From positions 3,596,001 through 3,660,000 of the forward strand of contig OZ253559.1 of the NCBI GenBank assembly GCA_965262785.1: a DNA stretch of 64,000 bases. Direction: 5' to 3'. Below the pieces are notes generated by a model, which was not told where the DNA came from, did not search any database, and worked only from the letters and a program-made list of their open reading frames with translations. How positions within the stretch are numbered: the stretch's first letter is position 1; every line of letters begins with the position of its first letter. This document shows positions 9,957-18,396 of the stretch, in pieces. The position numbers and the translations under genes are program-made. The stretch is from G965218495 sp965262785. GTDB lineage: Bacteria; Bacteroidota; Rhodothermia; Rhodothermales; Bin80.

Positions 9957-10790
9957 CTACTGCCCACCCAGAATCAGCGGCAGCCCATCCGAGCCGCTGC
10001 CGACGATCACCATCTTGGTGTTGGGGGATTTGGCCAAATCCTGCGTGGCCTCAATGCCCTTATAACGCAGAAACTGGGAAGTCAGGCTGGCAGTGATGAT
10101 GCGCTGATAGGTTGCTTGGCCTTCGGCTTCAATCTGCTTACGCTCGGCCTCCAGCCGCTCCTTCCGAATGGTGAACTCGTAGCGCTCGGCGTCCTGCTCC
10201 TCCTTGAGCTTCTCCTCGATCGCCACCTTGATCTGCTCCGGAAGGCGAACATCGCGAATCAGGATGGCTTCAATGAGCACAAAGTCAGCCTCCACACTGC
10301 GGCCCACGCGTGAGTAGATACTGTCCTGCAGCTGGGTGCGCTTGGAGGAATACAGCTCGTCCGGCGTAAACTGCCCTATCACCTCGCGTACCGCGCTCCG
10401 AAGTTCGGGCTGTATGAGCTTGCGATAGTATTCAATGCCGTAGGTTTGATGCAGCCTTGGCAGGGTCGAAGCCTCAGGCCGCCACCGAACCGAGACATCC
10501 GTGCCTATGGACAACCCGTTCGAAGATAGTGCTTCCATAGTCTCAAGCTTTTCCTGTACACGAACGTCATACTTTATGACATCCACCCAGGGAGCATGCA
10601 GCTGCAGTCCCTCGCCATAAGTCTTGCTAATGTCCGTGCCGCCAAATGGGCTGTATCGGACACCGGCTCCGCCCGACGTAATCGTAGTGGTCATGCATCC
10701 GGCCGCCATCGCCGAGAATACCAGAAAGGCGCCTGCACCGATTGCTATCCGGGTTACAAGGCGCGTGATGTTGGGGTACTGTTTGTTCAT
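9957..10790 (-). CDS. SPFH/prohibitin-family membrane protein
   Basis: A protein of 277 residues with one N-terminal hydrophobic segment (about residues 13-32), so it is anchored in the inner membrane with the bulk outside the cytoplasm. The SPFH fold is recognised from the layout: GVRYSPFGGTDISKTYGEGL, then VDVIKYDVRVQEK, DVSVRWRP, a helical stretch RSAVREVIGQFTPDELYSSK, then VLIEAILIRDVRLPEQI. A long charged coiled-coil follows (EEKLKEEQDAERYEFTIRKE), and the C-terminus is short (MVIVGSGSDGLPLILGG). Prohibitins form ring complexes that scaffold membrane proteases such as FtsH. The AAGC near residue 32 resembles a weak lipobox, so lipid anchoring is possible but not compelling. It stands alone, divergent from murB across about 90 bases that must hold both promoters. 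Confidence 0.82.
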   Translation of the reverse strand: MNKQYPNITRLVTRIAIGAGAFLVFSAMAAGCMTTTITSGGAGVRYSPFGGTDISKTYGEGLQLHAPWVDVIKYDVRVQEKLETMEALSSNGLSIGTDVSVRWRPEASTLPRLHQTYGIEYYRKLIQPELRSAVREVIGQFTPDELYSSKRTQLQDSIYSRVGRSVEADFVLIEAILIRDVRLPEQIKVAIEEKLKEEQDAERYEFTIRKERLEAERKQIEAEGQATYQRIITASLTSQFLRYKGIEATQDLAKSPNTKMVIVGSGSDGLPLILGGQ

Positions 10791-10879
10791 CGTGTTTACA
10801 CCTTCCGCTTTAGTAGACTATCGTTAATAGAAGCGCGTTTGACGCATGGTCTCGACTTTTGATTCAAGCCCTGCGCCCT

Positions 10880-11923
10880 ATGCCCCGTGAGCACCTTGTC
10901 GTACGGAGCCTCGAAAAGGCACTGGGAGCTGGTCGCTTACTCCGGGATGTACCCCTTGCCCCCTACACCACTTTCAAGATTGGTGGGCCTGCGGACCTTT
11001 TCTATGAGGCCTCTACGGAAGCCGAATTGGAGCAAGCCATCCATATTGCCCGACAAATGGAGGTACCACACTTTCTTCTTGGCTGCGGCGCAAACGTGGT
11101 GATTGGAGACAAGGGTTTCAGTGGGCTGGTCATTCGAAACTGCGCTCAGGGCACCGTCCTTTCTGCTCCAGAGTGCCGTATGCGTGTCGCCAGCGGAGCC
11201 ATCATGTACCCGGACGTCATAGAACATGCGGTGGCACATGGACTTTCCGGGCTAGAGCATTACGTTGGCATCCCATCCACCGTGGGAGGTGCGCTGTGGC
11301 AGAACCTGCATTTTCTGTCGCCTCCGCCCGCGCGCGAGCGAACGATGTTTATTGAAGAGGTTCTCCTGTCGGCCGACATCCTTACGGAAGAGAATGAGCG
11401 CCAAACAGTTGGTGCCGACTATTTTGACTTCGGCTATGACTTCTCCATCCTTCACATACGCGACGACGTGGTCCTGTCCGCTACGTTTCAGTTAGCGCCG
11501 GACGACCCAGGACGCATGTACGAGATTATGCAGTCAAACCTTGCGTGGCGGGCGCGGCGGCACCCGCCCCTCGATACCGAGCCCAGCGTGGGGTCCATCT
11601 TCAAAAAGATCGAAGGCATTGGGGCGGGCCGCCTGATCGATGAATGCGGACTCAAGGGCGCAAGCATTGGAGGCATCGTGATTGCTCACCGCCATGCCAA
11701 CATCATGATCAACACGGGTGATGGACGTGCCGCTGACCTGCAAGCGCTAATTGCCTTTGTAAGAGGAGTGGTGCAAGACAGAACCGGCTATGAACTGGAA
11801 ACTGAGATTAGTTTCGTCGGTGACTTTGTGCACCCTAATTCTGACAAGCCCATATTCTTGCCCCGACCGCCGGGCTTGGTTACCGCTGAAGAGCTTGCGC
11901 GGCAGCGCATCCGCAAAGCCTGA
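10880..11923 (+). CDS. murB: UDP-N-acetylmuramate dehydrogenase (MurB), divergent
   Basis: MurB reduces UDP-GlcNAc-enolpyruvate to UDP-MurNAc in the cytoplasm, using FAD and NADPH, for peptidoglycan synthesis. The FAD-binding part is clear: APYTTFKIGGPADL near the start, LGCGANVVIGDKGFSGLVI, and GLSGLEHYVGIPSTVGGALW. The substrate domain has PSVGSIFKKIEGIGAGRLID with the catalytic Ser, and ends with the Glu of LETEISFVG. Two departures stand out. The usual glycine-rich QNxGAYG stretch is replaced by QNLHFLSPPP. The FGYRxSxF motif reads FGYDFSIL, so the substrate-binding Arg appears to be Asp. I took the ATG at 10880; a TTG at 10859 would add seven residues. ccmB starts 8 bases after the stop, so the two may be co-transcribed. 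Overall architecture supports MurB, but activity needs testing given the missing Arg. Confidence 0.75.
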   Translation: MPREHLVVRSLEKALGAGRLLRDVPLAPYTTFKIGGPADLFYEASTEAELEQAIHIARQMEVPHFLLGCGANVVIGDKGFSGLVIRNCAQGTVLSAPECRMRVASGAIMYPDVIEHAVAHGLSGLEHYVGIPSTVGGALWQNLHFLSPPPARERTMFIEEVLLSADILTEENERQTVGADYFDFGYDFSILHIRDDVVLSATFQLAPDDPGRMYEIMQSNLAWRARRHPPLDTEPSVGSIFKKIEGIGAGRLIDECGLKGASIGGIVIAHRHANIMINTGDGRAADLQALIAFVRGVVQDRTGYELETEISFVGDFVHPNSDKPIFLPRPPGLVTAEELARQRIRKA

Positions 11924-11930
11924 GAATGCC

Positions 11931-12611
11931 ATGAAGCACTGGCTCCGCGGCACCTGGGCGGTTCTGCGCAAGGACCTGCAGCTTGAACTCAGGAGCCGTT
12001 ACGTGCTGAATGCGCTATTGGTATTTGTTCTAAGTGCCCTGTTGGTCGTGGTCCTCGCCGTGGGAGCGGACGGTGTAGATGCGCGCGTCCAGTCCGGCTT
12101 GCTATGGGTCGTGATCCTGTTTGCCGCCGCCCTCGGGCTCGGTCGGGCCTTTGTAGCGGAAGAGGAACGCGGCACGGTGTTGCTCCTACGTCTAAACACA
12201 ACCAGCAGCATGGTCTACGCAGGAAAACTGGTATTCAGTTTTCTTTCCGTGTTTGCAGTCAACGGAGTGCTGATCGTGGCCTTCTTGGTGCTCTTGAGCA
12301 TAGATGTGGCACACGCAGGGCTGTTGATTGTGACGCTGACTGTCGGAACGCTTGGACTCTCGGGTGCGACCACGATTTTGGCCGCTATCATCGCGCGCAC
12401 CTCACGCAGTGGACCCTTGCTGCCTATGCTGCTGTTTCCGCTCCTGATGCCGCTGCTTTTGTCGGCGGTCGAAGCCACGCATATTAGCCTGGTGGGTTCT
12501 TCAGCAGGTGCCTGGGACGCGGCGGCCAACTCGCTGGCTGCTATGGCCGGATTCGCAGGTGTTGTAATTTCGGCCTCTGTGCTACTGTTCGACTACGTAT
12601 GGCACGACTAG
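11931..12611 (+). CDS. ccmB: Heme exporter permease CcmB
   Basis: A membrane protein of 226 residues with six predicted hydrophobic segments, the usual size for CcmB. It begins MKHWLRGTWAVLRKDLQLELRSR, in which the KDL.LE.R cytoplasmic motif before the first helix is typical, and has VAEEERGTVLLLRLN after the second or third helix. CcmB is the membrane subunit of the CcmABC complex, which releases holo-CcmE during c-type cytochrome maturation. The ATG at 11931 follows murB by 8 bases. The long upstream in-frame extension to 11790 lies inside murB and is rejected. The ATPase CcmA is not in this cluster. Confidence 0.85.
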   Translation: MKHWLRGTWAVLRKDLQLELRSRYVLNALLVFVLSALLVVVLAVGADGVDARVQSGLLWVVILFAAALGLGRAFVAEEERGTVLLLRLNTTSSMVYAGKLVFSFLSVFAVNGVLIVAFLVLLSIDVAHAGLLIVTLTVGTLGLSGATTILAAIIARTSRSGPLLPMLLFPLLMPLLLSAVEATHISLVGSSAGAWDAAANSLAAMAGFAGVVISASVLLFDYVWHD

Positions 12612-12640
12612 GCACTCAGCGTACCATACGCCCGGTGCCC

Positions 12641-13393
12641 ATGACGCCCAACCAAACCCAAATCAGTAGAATGCCTCGCACCTTCGCTCAGGCCCACTAC
12701 CGGTGGATTCGGCTGTTGATTGTCCTCTGGATGACAGCAGTGCTCCTGGCCGCTTTCTCCTTTGGCGGCTTTGGACTCAATATCCCCCGGATCAACATCT
12801 TGGAGCACACGGCACGCAACCTCTATTTTCATGTGCCCCTGTGGTTTGCGATGATGGCGCTGACCGCGCTCTCCGCATGGCACTCGCTTCGATTCCTGCA
12901 GTCAGGCGGCCTTGTCCGCGACATACGTGCGCGCGCTGCGGCACAGGTTGCTATCGTATTTGGGGGACTCGGCTTGGCTACCGGTAGTTACTGGGCGCAC
13001 TACACCTGGTATGAAGGTACAAACATCTGGTGGAACTTCGACCCCAAGCAGTCGATGGCAGCCGTGCAAGTCCTGATTTATGGGGCCTATTTCGCGCTTC
13101 GCAGTGCGCTGGATGACTCGGCGAAACGTGCACGGATCTCGGCTGTATACAACGTATTCGCTTTTGTTACGGTACCATTCCTGCTGTATGTTTTGCCTCG
13201 GCAGATGGACAGTTTGCATCCCGGCGCAGATGGCAATCCCGCCTTCAGTGAAATCACGCATCCACTGATGCGGTTGGTATTCTACCCGGCGGTAGTTGGG
13301 TTCATTGGGATCGGATGGCTGCTCTACAACCAGCGTGTTCGTGCGCAGGGCATTGAAGAAAAGCTCGAAAGCCGGCATTTGCCTGAGATGTGA
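12641..13393 (+). CDS. ccmC: Heme exporter protein CcmC
   Basis: An inner-membrane protein with six hydrophobic segments that loads heme onto CcmE. Two family histidines are visible, in ARNLYFHVPLWF (before the tryptophan-rich loop) and in RQMDSLHPG. The tryptophan-rich WWD loop is recognisable but relaxed: GSYWAHYTWYEGTNIWWNFDPKQS, compared with the usual WGTWWVWDxR. I chose the ATG at 12641, which leaves a 29-base gap after ccmB. An ATG at 12671 is equally possible, and one at 12599 would overlap ccmB. The small ccmD begins 2 bases after the stop, so these genes form one operon. Confidence 0.85.
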   Translation: MTPNQTQISRMPRTFAQAHYRWIRLLIVLWMTAVLLAAFSFGGFGLNIPRINILEHTARNLYFHVPLWFAMMALTALSAWHSLRFLQSGGLVRDIRARAAAQVAIVFGGLGLATGSYWAHYTWYEGTNIWWNFDPKQSMAAVQVLIYGAYFALRSALDDSAKRARISAVYNVFAFVTVPFLLYVLPRQMDSLHPGADGNPAFSEITHPLMRLVFYPAVVGFIGIGWLLYNQRVRAQGIEEKLESRHLPEM

Positions 13394-13395
13394 CC

Positions 13396-13605
13396 ATGCC
13401 TAAGCTTGCCACCAGCATAGGGGCTTTGGCCCAGCAGGCCTTGGACGAGGTCATGCTTTCGAACGACAAGCTCTTCGTGGTCCTCGCCGTAGTGCTCATC
13501 ATCTGGGCTGGCTTCATCGTCTACGTCTACGCCTTGGATCGAAAGCTCAATCAATTGGAAAAAGCATTGGCGGAACCTTCGCCTGCGGATTCCGCGTCTG
13601 CATAG
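13396..13605 (+). CDS. ccmD: Small membrane protein, CcmD-like
   Basis: A 69-residue protein with one transmembrane helix (LFVVLAVVLIIWAGFIVYVY, about residues 27-46) followed by a charged helix, ALDRKLNQLEKAL. Size, single helix, position between ccmC and ccmE and the LDRKLxxLE tail fit the CcmD family, which holds CcmE and the CcmABC complex together. Sequence conservation in this family is low, so the call rests mainly on context. The ATG at 13396 comes 2 bases after the ccmC stop; a GTG at 13390 would overlap it. Confidence 0.7.
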   Translation: MPKLATSIGALAQQALDEVMLSNDKLFVVLAVVLIIWAGFIVYVYALDRKLNQLEKALAEPSPADSASA

Positions 13606-13625
13606 CCTATACTCCACCTGTTCTT

Positions 13626-14024
13626 ATGAAGACAAAAACCATCATCGGACTGGTCATGATCGCAGGGTTTTCGTCCCTGCTTCTATTCAGTTTTGGGCGG
13701 CAGGTAGGGGGGTACATGGACTTTGCTGAGGCTGCCGAGACTGGTTCGCGCGCCCATGTCGTCGGCGACTGGGTACAGCAAGATCAGGCGCACTACGATG
13801 CCGCCGGGAACCTGTTCACCTTTTACATGAAGGACGCGCAAGGTGAGGTGAAGCGGGTACAATACGCGAACACCAAGCCCGCCAGCTTCGAGGATGCCGA
13901 AAAGCTGGTCGTGGAAGGCCACATGAAGGACGGCATGTTCATCGCCGAAAATATCCTGATGAAATGTCCGTCCAAGTACAACGATGAGCGGGCCCTGCTG
14001 GAGGCTGTTCCCAGCGAGCAATAG
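13626..14024 (+). CDS. ccmE: Cytochrome c maturation heme chaperone CcmE, cysteine type
   Basis: A 132-residue protein with an N-terminal membrane anchor (about residues 5-23) and a periplasmic OB-fold domain, the usual CcmE layout. The C-terminal heme-attachment site reads ILMKCPSKYN. Cys114 replaces the histidine of the common HxxxY motif and Tyr118 is kept, making a CxxxY chaperone, a variant known from Desulfovibrio and archaea. It passes heme from CcmC to the CcmF/H lyase. Here it closes the ccmBCDE operon. ccmF and ccmA are not adjacent and must be elsewhere. The gap to ccmD is 20 bases. Confidence 0.88.
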   Translation: MKTKTIIGLVMIAGFSSLLLFSFGRQVGGYMDFAEAAETGSRAHVVGDWVQQDQAHYDAAGNLFTFYMKDAQGEVKRVQYANTKPASFEDAEKLVVEGHMKDGMFIAENILMKCPSKYNDERALLEAVPSEQ

Positions 14025-14451
14025 GCGACACACCTCCTGTCCTGCACCAAAATAGAGCGCTTGAGCGCACCGCAAGCTGCCAAGCTGGCCCGGCCCAAAA
14101 AAGGGACTTATATGGAATCAGATTACCCTGGCGTTTTCACCAGAGTACGCAGCAAGGTGCCGGAATATACCTGACTAGGAAGTATGTGCAGCAGATATCC
14201 TTGTGCGCGGTCTTCCTGCTGTCGTTGCTCTATTTCGGCATTGCCGGAACCAGCCCTGCGGGCGTGGAACGGGCCCGTAATTCGGCCATCGCAAGCGTTT
14301 TGGTGCTAGAAAAACGTATCTTGCTTGGCGCAGGGCTGGCCAGATTCGCCATAAGAGACCTTCACCACGCAGCGGCTGCCTCGTCGCGGCTGGGGGGTGC
14401 GGCTTGCAAAGTCGGCCCCTCGATTCGGCCCTTCCACAGTTGAAGAACAAA
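14025..14451. other. Intergenic region after ccmE
   Basis: No gene is supported. The short open frames here look random. It must contain the end of the ccm transcript and the promoter of the lipoprotein gene that follows. Confidence 0.35.
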
Positions 14452-15681
14452 ATGCCCACACCCGATCGCCACCCGAGAAGCTTTGTCATCGCATTTGTCT
14501 TGCTTCTCAGCGCCTGCGCCCATCAAGCGCCATTTGAATCCATTGCCATCGACAGCCTCGGCGTCCAGATCGTCAAGAGCAATCCCACAAATTCGGACGC
14601 GACCTGCACGATCAGCGAGGAGCCCATCCTGATCATCGGCGAGGACGAGGAAGACGACAACCAATGGTTCTCCTCTATCCGCGGCATGGGCCGGTTGTCC
14701 GACGGATCCGTCGTGGCGGTCGACCGCAAAACCGCCGAGGTCCGCATCTTCGACGAGGCCGGCCGGCACCTACGGTCAATGGGCACACGCGGCGAAGGAC
14801 CCGGTGAGTTTTTGAGCCCCTTCATCCTGTGGATCACCCCAGGCGACACCCTCTGGGTGGGCGACTACCGCCCATGGCGCTACAATGTTTTCACGGCTCA
14901 GGGCCAATTCGTGCGGCGGGTGAGTCTCAAGCCGGCGTGGCTGAATCCGTCCAGGGCTGGAGGCGTGCTCGACAACGGATACACGGTGAATGCGAGATCG
15001 GAATCGGTGCGCCACGGGAATTTCGCTGTTCCTGACACTTTTGTAGTAGAAATCCATGATCCCAGCGGCGAGCTTGTCGGCAGCCTCGCCAGGATTCCTA
15101 ATGGAACTACCGGCATCTTCCGCGAAGCCCCGAATTTTCGGCTGTCCCCACTCTTTCAGTCGTTCGCGGAAGTTGACGCGCGAGGTTCGACCATCGTGCT
15201 GGCACACGGAAGTAAGCCGGAGATCCGGGTGCTGGACGATGAATTCAACCTGCGGACGATCATCCGTTGGTTTGAACCGGCTCGCGAGGTCACCAGCGCG
15301 TACGTACGTGCCTGGCGCGAGGATTACGTGGAGCGCCGCACCCGAGGGACATCTCCAGAATTGCGGCAGAGTGACTACGCTAGTATTAGCCGGGACCGCC
15401 CCGTGGCTGAAGTCTTTCCGGCTATGTCGAGTGTCGTGATCGGCCGCGACGGCCGGATCTGGGTCCGCCTATACGACCGGCCCCGAGAAGATCGTGGATG
15501 GCTCTCCTTTGGCGCTGACGGCGAGTTCATTTGCCACTTGGCCCAGCTCCCAGGCAGCGTCTGGGAATTCGGCGCCGACTACGTGCTCCTGCTCCACGAT
15601 TCCGAGCTTGGGGTGGAGACAGTTCGGATGCACCGCCTCATGTATCCAGACACGCCTGCTGGCCTCGCGTCCGCTCAATAG
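14452..15681 (+). CDS. Six-bladed beta-propeller lipoprotein
   Basis: A 409-residue protein with a lipoprotein signal (FVIAFVLLLSAC, Cys near residue 22), so it is probably anchored in the outer or inner membrane. The rest carries NHL/6-bladed-propeller repeats: GMGRLSDGSVVAVDRKTAEVRIFDEAGRHLRSMGTRGEGPGEF is the hallmark first blade (described here from about residue 80 to 123), followed by DTLWVGDY, RIFxxxG-type strands and a last blade GRDGRIWVRLYDR. Proteins with the GEGPGEF signature are common in Bacteroidota and Gemmatimonadota, often in pairs, with no established function. It is a paralogue of the gene at 36912-38219. I used the ATG at 14452 because the lipobox follows directly; one at 14404 adds a non-signal stretch. 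Confidence 0.8.
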   Translation: MPTPDRHPRSFVIAFVLLLSACAHQAPFESIAIDSLGVQIVKSNPTNSDATCTISEEPILIIGEDEEDDNQWFSSIRGMGRLSDGSVVAVDRKTAEVRIFDEAGRHLRSMGTRGEGPGEFLSPFILWITPGDTLWVGDYRPWRYNVFTAQGQFVRRVSLKPAWLNPSRAGGVLDNGYTVNARSESVRHGNFAVPDTFVVEIHDPSGELVGSLARIPNGTTGIFREAPNFRLSPLFQSFAEVDARGSTIVLAHGSKPEIRVLDDEFNLRTIIRWFEPAREVTSAYVRAWREDYVERRTRGTSPELRQSDYASISRDRPVAEVFPAMSSVVIGRDGRIWVRLYDRPREDRGWLSFGADGEFICHLAQLPGSVWEFGADYVLLLHDSELGVETVRMHRLMYPDTPAGLASAQ

Positions 15682-16064
15682 CAACCCGCCTGTAGAGTGC
15701 TTACTCCCCTTCCCTTCTAGATATCGTGCGATCCTTGGTCTGGAGACCCAATGGGTCCGTGGCCTTCGAGTAGAGTAACCTCACCGCAGGCATATTGGTT
15801 GGGGAATTCATTTGGGGCTGCGTTACTGTTCGGGACCAGTCGTAAGGAAGAGGAGGCCCCCTGTTTGGTACGCTGACTGAGGACCAGATCAGTCCGCACA
15901 AACTGGTTTTTGGTGGAAGCATCGTTCTATACCGAGAGCACTTGGTACACTTCCTTCACCGTAGTCCAACATAATTCCCAAAACACCATCGTGAACCGGT
16001 AAACTCCAGGCCTGCCAAGGGGCATAGACTGACCAGCGACTGCGCACTTCATCTCTGAACCGTC
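15682..16064. other. Intergenic region between two converging genes
   Basis: The stretch lies between the 3' ends of the propeller gene (plus) and mgtE (minus). No gene is recognised and no strong GC-rich hairpin with a T-run stands out by eye. Confidence 0.35.
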
Positions 16065-17498
16065 TCACAAGAACGGCAGATACAGCGTCGTGGCCAGTAC
16101 AAAGAACACCACGAGACCGATGATGTCGTTACTCGTAGTGATAAAGGGACCTGTTGCTAGTGCCGGGTCTATGCCGAAGCGGTCTAGCAACAGCGGAATT
16201 GTAGTGCCGATTGCCGCGGCAATCAGAATCACGATGAACAGCGACAGCCCCGCAGTTATGGCCAGCCGCACAGGCTGGCCCACGCTAGATTCCGGCAGAA
16301 GGTCTGCAGCCGCCACAAAGATCAGAATGACCACGGCCATAATGGCGAGGGCCAGTGCAACTCCGTTGATAACCGCTACCAAGACCTCTTTCCCCAAGCG
16401 TCTCATGATATTCGTTGACCATAAATCGCCGGAAGCCAACCCTTGCACCACAATAGCCGAGCTCTGAATGCCAGCATTTCCAGCCATCGCCATAACGACA
16501 GGGATAAAGGCCGCCAAGATGGACACCCGCCGAATCGTTTCTTCGAAGACACCTATAACGCTGCCGGCCAGGGCCGCGCCCACCAAGCCCAGCAGCAGCC
16601 ACGGAAGCCGGCCACGGGTAATGCGGCCTACCGTGTCCGAAGGCTCCTCGTCTCCTGTGATGCCGCTCAGGCGCCGGTAGTCCTCTTCCGCTTCCTCGCG
16701 AATAACATCAATGGCGTCATCAATCGTCACGCGGCCTACGAGACGATGTCCGTCATCCACTACTGCCAACGAAGTCAGGTCATAGCGCTCCATGATGCGC
16801 ACGACCTCCTCCTGGTCGATATCCGTGGTCACCGACAGGACGTCCTCATTCATCACGTCGCCTATACGCGCATTGGACGGCGAGAGTAGCAACCGCTTTA
16901 TCGACACGAACCCGTTGAGACGGCCGCCATCGTCCACAACAAAAATCACGTACAGCTCTTCTACAGTTTTTCTGTTGCGGCGTACTTCTTCGGTGGCCTG
17001 AGACACCGTCCAGTCCGGCGGTACGGCAACAAGCTCCTTTGCCATGATCCCGCCCGCCGTCTCCTCGTGATAGGCCATCAATCCCTCAATGGCCTCAGCC
17101 GCCTCCAACAAAGGCAAAACGCGCAGCGCCATTTCCTCCGGCAGACGCCCCATGACATCTGCAGCGTCATCCGAGTCAAGCGCATTCAAAAGGCGCTTCA
17201 GACGCTCAGGACCAACATCCTCCAGCAGGTCTTCGCTCAGCGCATCGTCAAGCTCAGCCAGTACTTGCGCTGCCAACGGGGCGTCAAGCACGACAAAGAG
17301 CCGCTCCGCATTTGCCCTGGGCAGGTTGCTTATGACGCGCGCCAGATCGGCATGATGCAGGCTGGCCACACGCGCCAGTGCAGCATTCAGCCGCCCAGCG
17401 TCAATGAGGTCGCCAACAAAGGAGCCCTCAAACTCAGTCGGCGGACCGGCCAGCGGCGAAGGTGACGGTATGTTGCTCGTCATGCTTCCATGATTCAT
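16065..17498 (-). CDS. mgtE: Magnesium transporter MgtE
   Basis: A protein of 477 residues with the full MgtE order. First is an N-terminal superhelical domain (about 30-140; RVISNLPRANAERLFVVLD, LNALDSDDAADVMGRLPEE). Two CBS domains follow (about 145-265; AGGIMAKELVAVPPDWTV, YVIFVVDDGGRLNGFVSIKRLL, IGDVMNEDVLSVTTD, SLAVVDDGHRLVGRVTIDD). Then there are a connecting helix and five transmembrane helices with RLPWLLLGLVGA, FIPVVMAMAGNAGIQSSAI and DRFGIDPALATGPFITTSND. MgtE is a homodimeric Mg2+ channel gated by Mg2+ binding to the cytosolic domains. It starts 3 bases after the rsmA stop, so the two are co-transcribed. An ATG at 17483 is an alternative start. Confidence 0.95.
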   Translation of the reverse strand: MNHGSMTSNIPSPSPLAGPPTEFEGSFVGDLIDAGRLNAALARVASLHHADLARVISNLPRANAERLFVVLDAPLAAQVLAELDDALSEDLLEDVGPERLKRLLNALDSDDAADVMGRLPEEMALRVLPLLEAAEAIEGLMAYHEETAGGIMAKELVAVPPDWTVSQATEEVRRNRKTVEELYVIFVVDDGGRLNGFVSIKRLLLSPSNARIGDVMNEDVLSVTTDIDQEEVVRIMERYDLTSLAVVDDGHRLVGRVTIDDAIDVIREEAEEDYRRLSGITGDEEPSDTVGRITRGRLPWLLLGLVGAALAGSVIGVFEETIRRVSILAAFIPVVMAMAGNAGIQSSAIVVQGLASGDLWSTNIMRRLGKEVLVAVINGVALALAIMAVVILIFVAAADLLPESSVGQPVRLAITAGLSLFIVILIAAAIGTTIPLLLDRFGIDPALATGPFITTSNDIIGLVVFFVLATTLYLPFL

Positions 17499-17501
17499 GA
17501 C

Positions 17502-18308
17502 CTATGACGGCGTAGCGGAATATCCGGAGAGCGCCGCTTGTATGTGACGCGCCAACGCCACAAAGCCTTCCGGGGCAAATTCTTCAGCGCGCAGACATCC
17601 CCAATCGTCGGGTAGCACTATGCCCTTACCGCGGGTCCAGTGGTACAGGCTGTTGCGTAGCACTTTTCGCCGCTGCCCAAAGGCGGCGCGTACGATCGAG
17701 CGTAACAGCTCATGGTCGATGTTGTGCAATTCCGCCTTGTCAAATTGCAGGCGGATAATAGCACTTTCCACGGCCGGTTTGGGCACGAAGACGCTTTGCG
17801 GAACCCTAAAAAGCAACTTCACCGAGGCATAAAGCTGAGCCAGAACACTGGGAATGCCATACTGCTTGGTTTTGGGCTTTGCCACTAGACGCTGCGCAAC
17901 CTCGCGCTGCATCATAAGCACCGCCTGCGACAATGCATGTCTGTGCCGCAAGAGCGCAAAGAGGATCGGACTTGTAATGTTGTAAGGCAGGTTGCCAATG
18001 ACGTGGAGCCGTCCACCCTTGGCCGTTGATAGCGCCGCCCAATCCAGTGCCAGGATGTCACCATGGCTGACACATAAGCTCTCGTATGCTGCTTCAAGGT
18101 ACGCGACGGCGCGCTCGTCAACCTCCACTGCCGTGACATCCTTGTAGCGCTGTAAGAGATACTTGGTAAGCGCCCCAAGTCCCGGCCCTATTTCTACCAC
18201 GGGTGCATCGGGCGGCGCCGCGAGTGCGCCTACGATCTTCGCCGCAAGGTTCGGATCGGTCAGGAAGTGCTGCCCAAAACGCTTTCTTGGAAAAAAGGGC
18301 AGAGCCAT
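17502..18308 (-). CDS. rsmA: 16S rRNA dimethyladenosine transferase RsmA (KsgA)
   Basis: The enzyme uses S-adenosylmethionine to dimethylate two adjacent adenosines near the 3' end of 16S rRNA. The protein opens MALPFFPRKRFGQHFLTDPN, the classic KRFGQHFL start. It has the SAM motif VEIGPGLGALT near residue 40, AVEVDERAVAYLE, HGDILALDW and the catalytic NLPYNITSPILF near residue 103. The C-terminal helical domain with VRAAFGQRRKVLRNSL is also present. The ATG at 18308 matches the family start; one at 18332 adds eight residues. mgtE follows after 3 bases. Confidence 0.95.
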   Translation of the reverse strand: MALPFFPRKRFGQHFLTDPNLAAKIVGALAAPPDAPVVEIGPGLGALTKYLLQRYKDVTAVEVDERAVAYLEAAYESLCVSHGDILALDWAALSTAKGGRLHVIGNLPYNITSPILFALLRHRHALSQAVLMMQREVAQRLVAKPKTKQYGIPSVLAQLYASVKLLFRVPQSVFVPKPAVESAIIRLQFDKAELHNIDHELLRSIVRAAFGQRRKVLRNSLYHWTRGKGIVLPDDWGCLRAEEFAPEGFVALARHIQAALSGYSATPS

Positions 18309-18396
18309 GAAGCAAACGGGCAACGCGTGCAAAGGTCAGCTAGCTTCCAGCGCCTTTCGAAATTCGGCGCCCAGATTTCGGCACCTGCGGCGGTGC

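Noticed and set aside
11790..11930. Longer ccmB start at 11790
   Set aside because: It lies wholly inside murB and lacks CcmB sequence; the conserved N-terminus starts at 11931.
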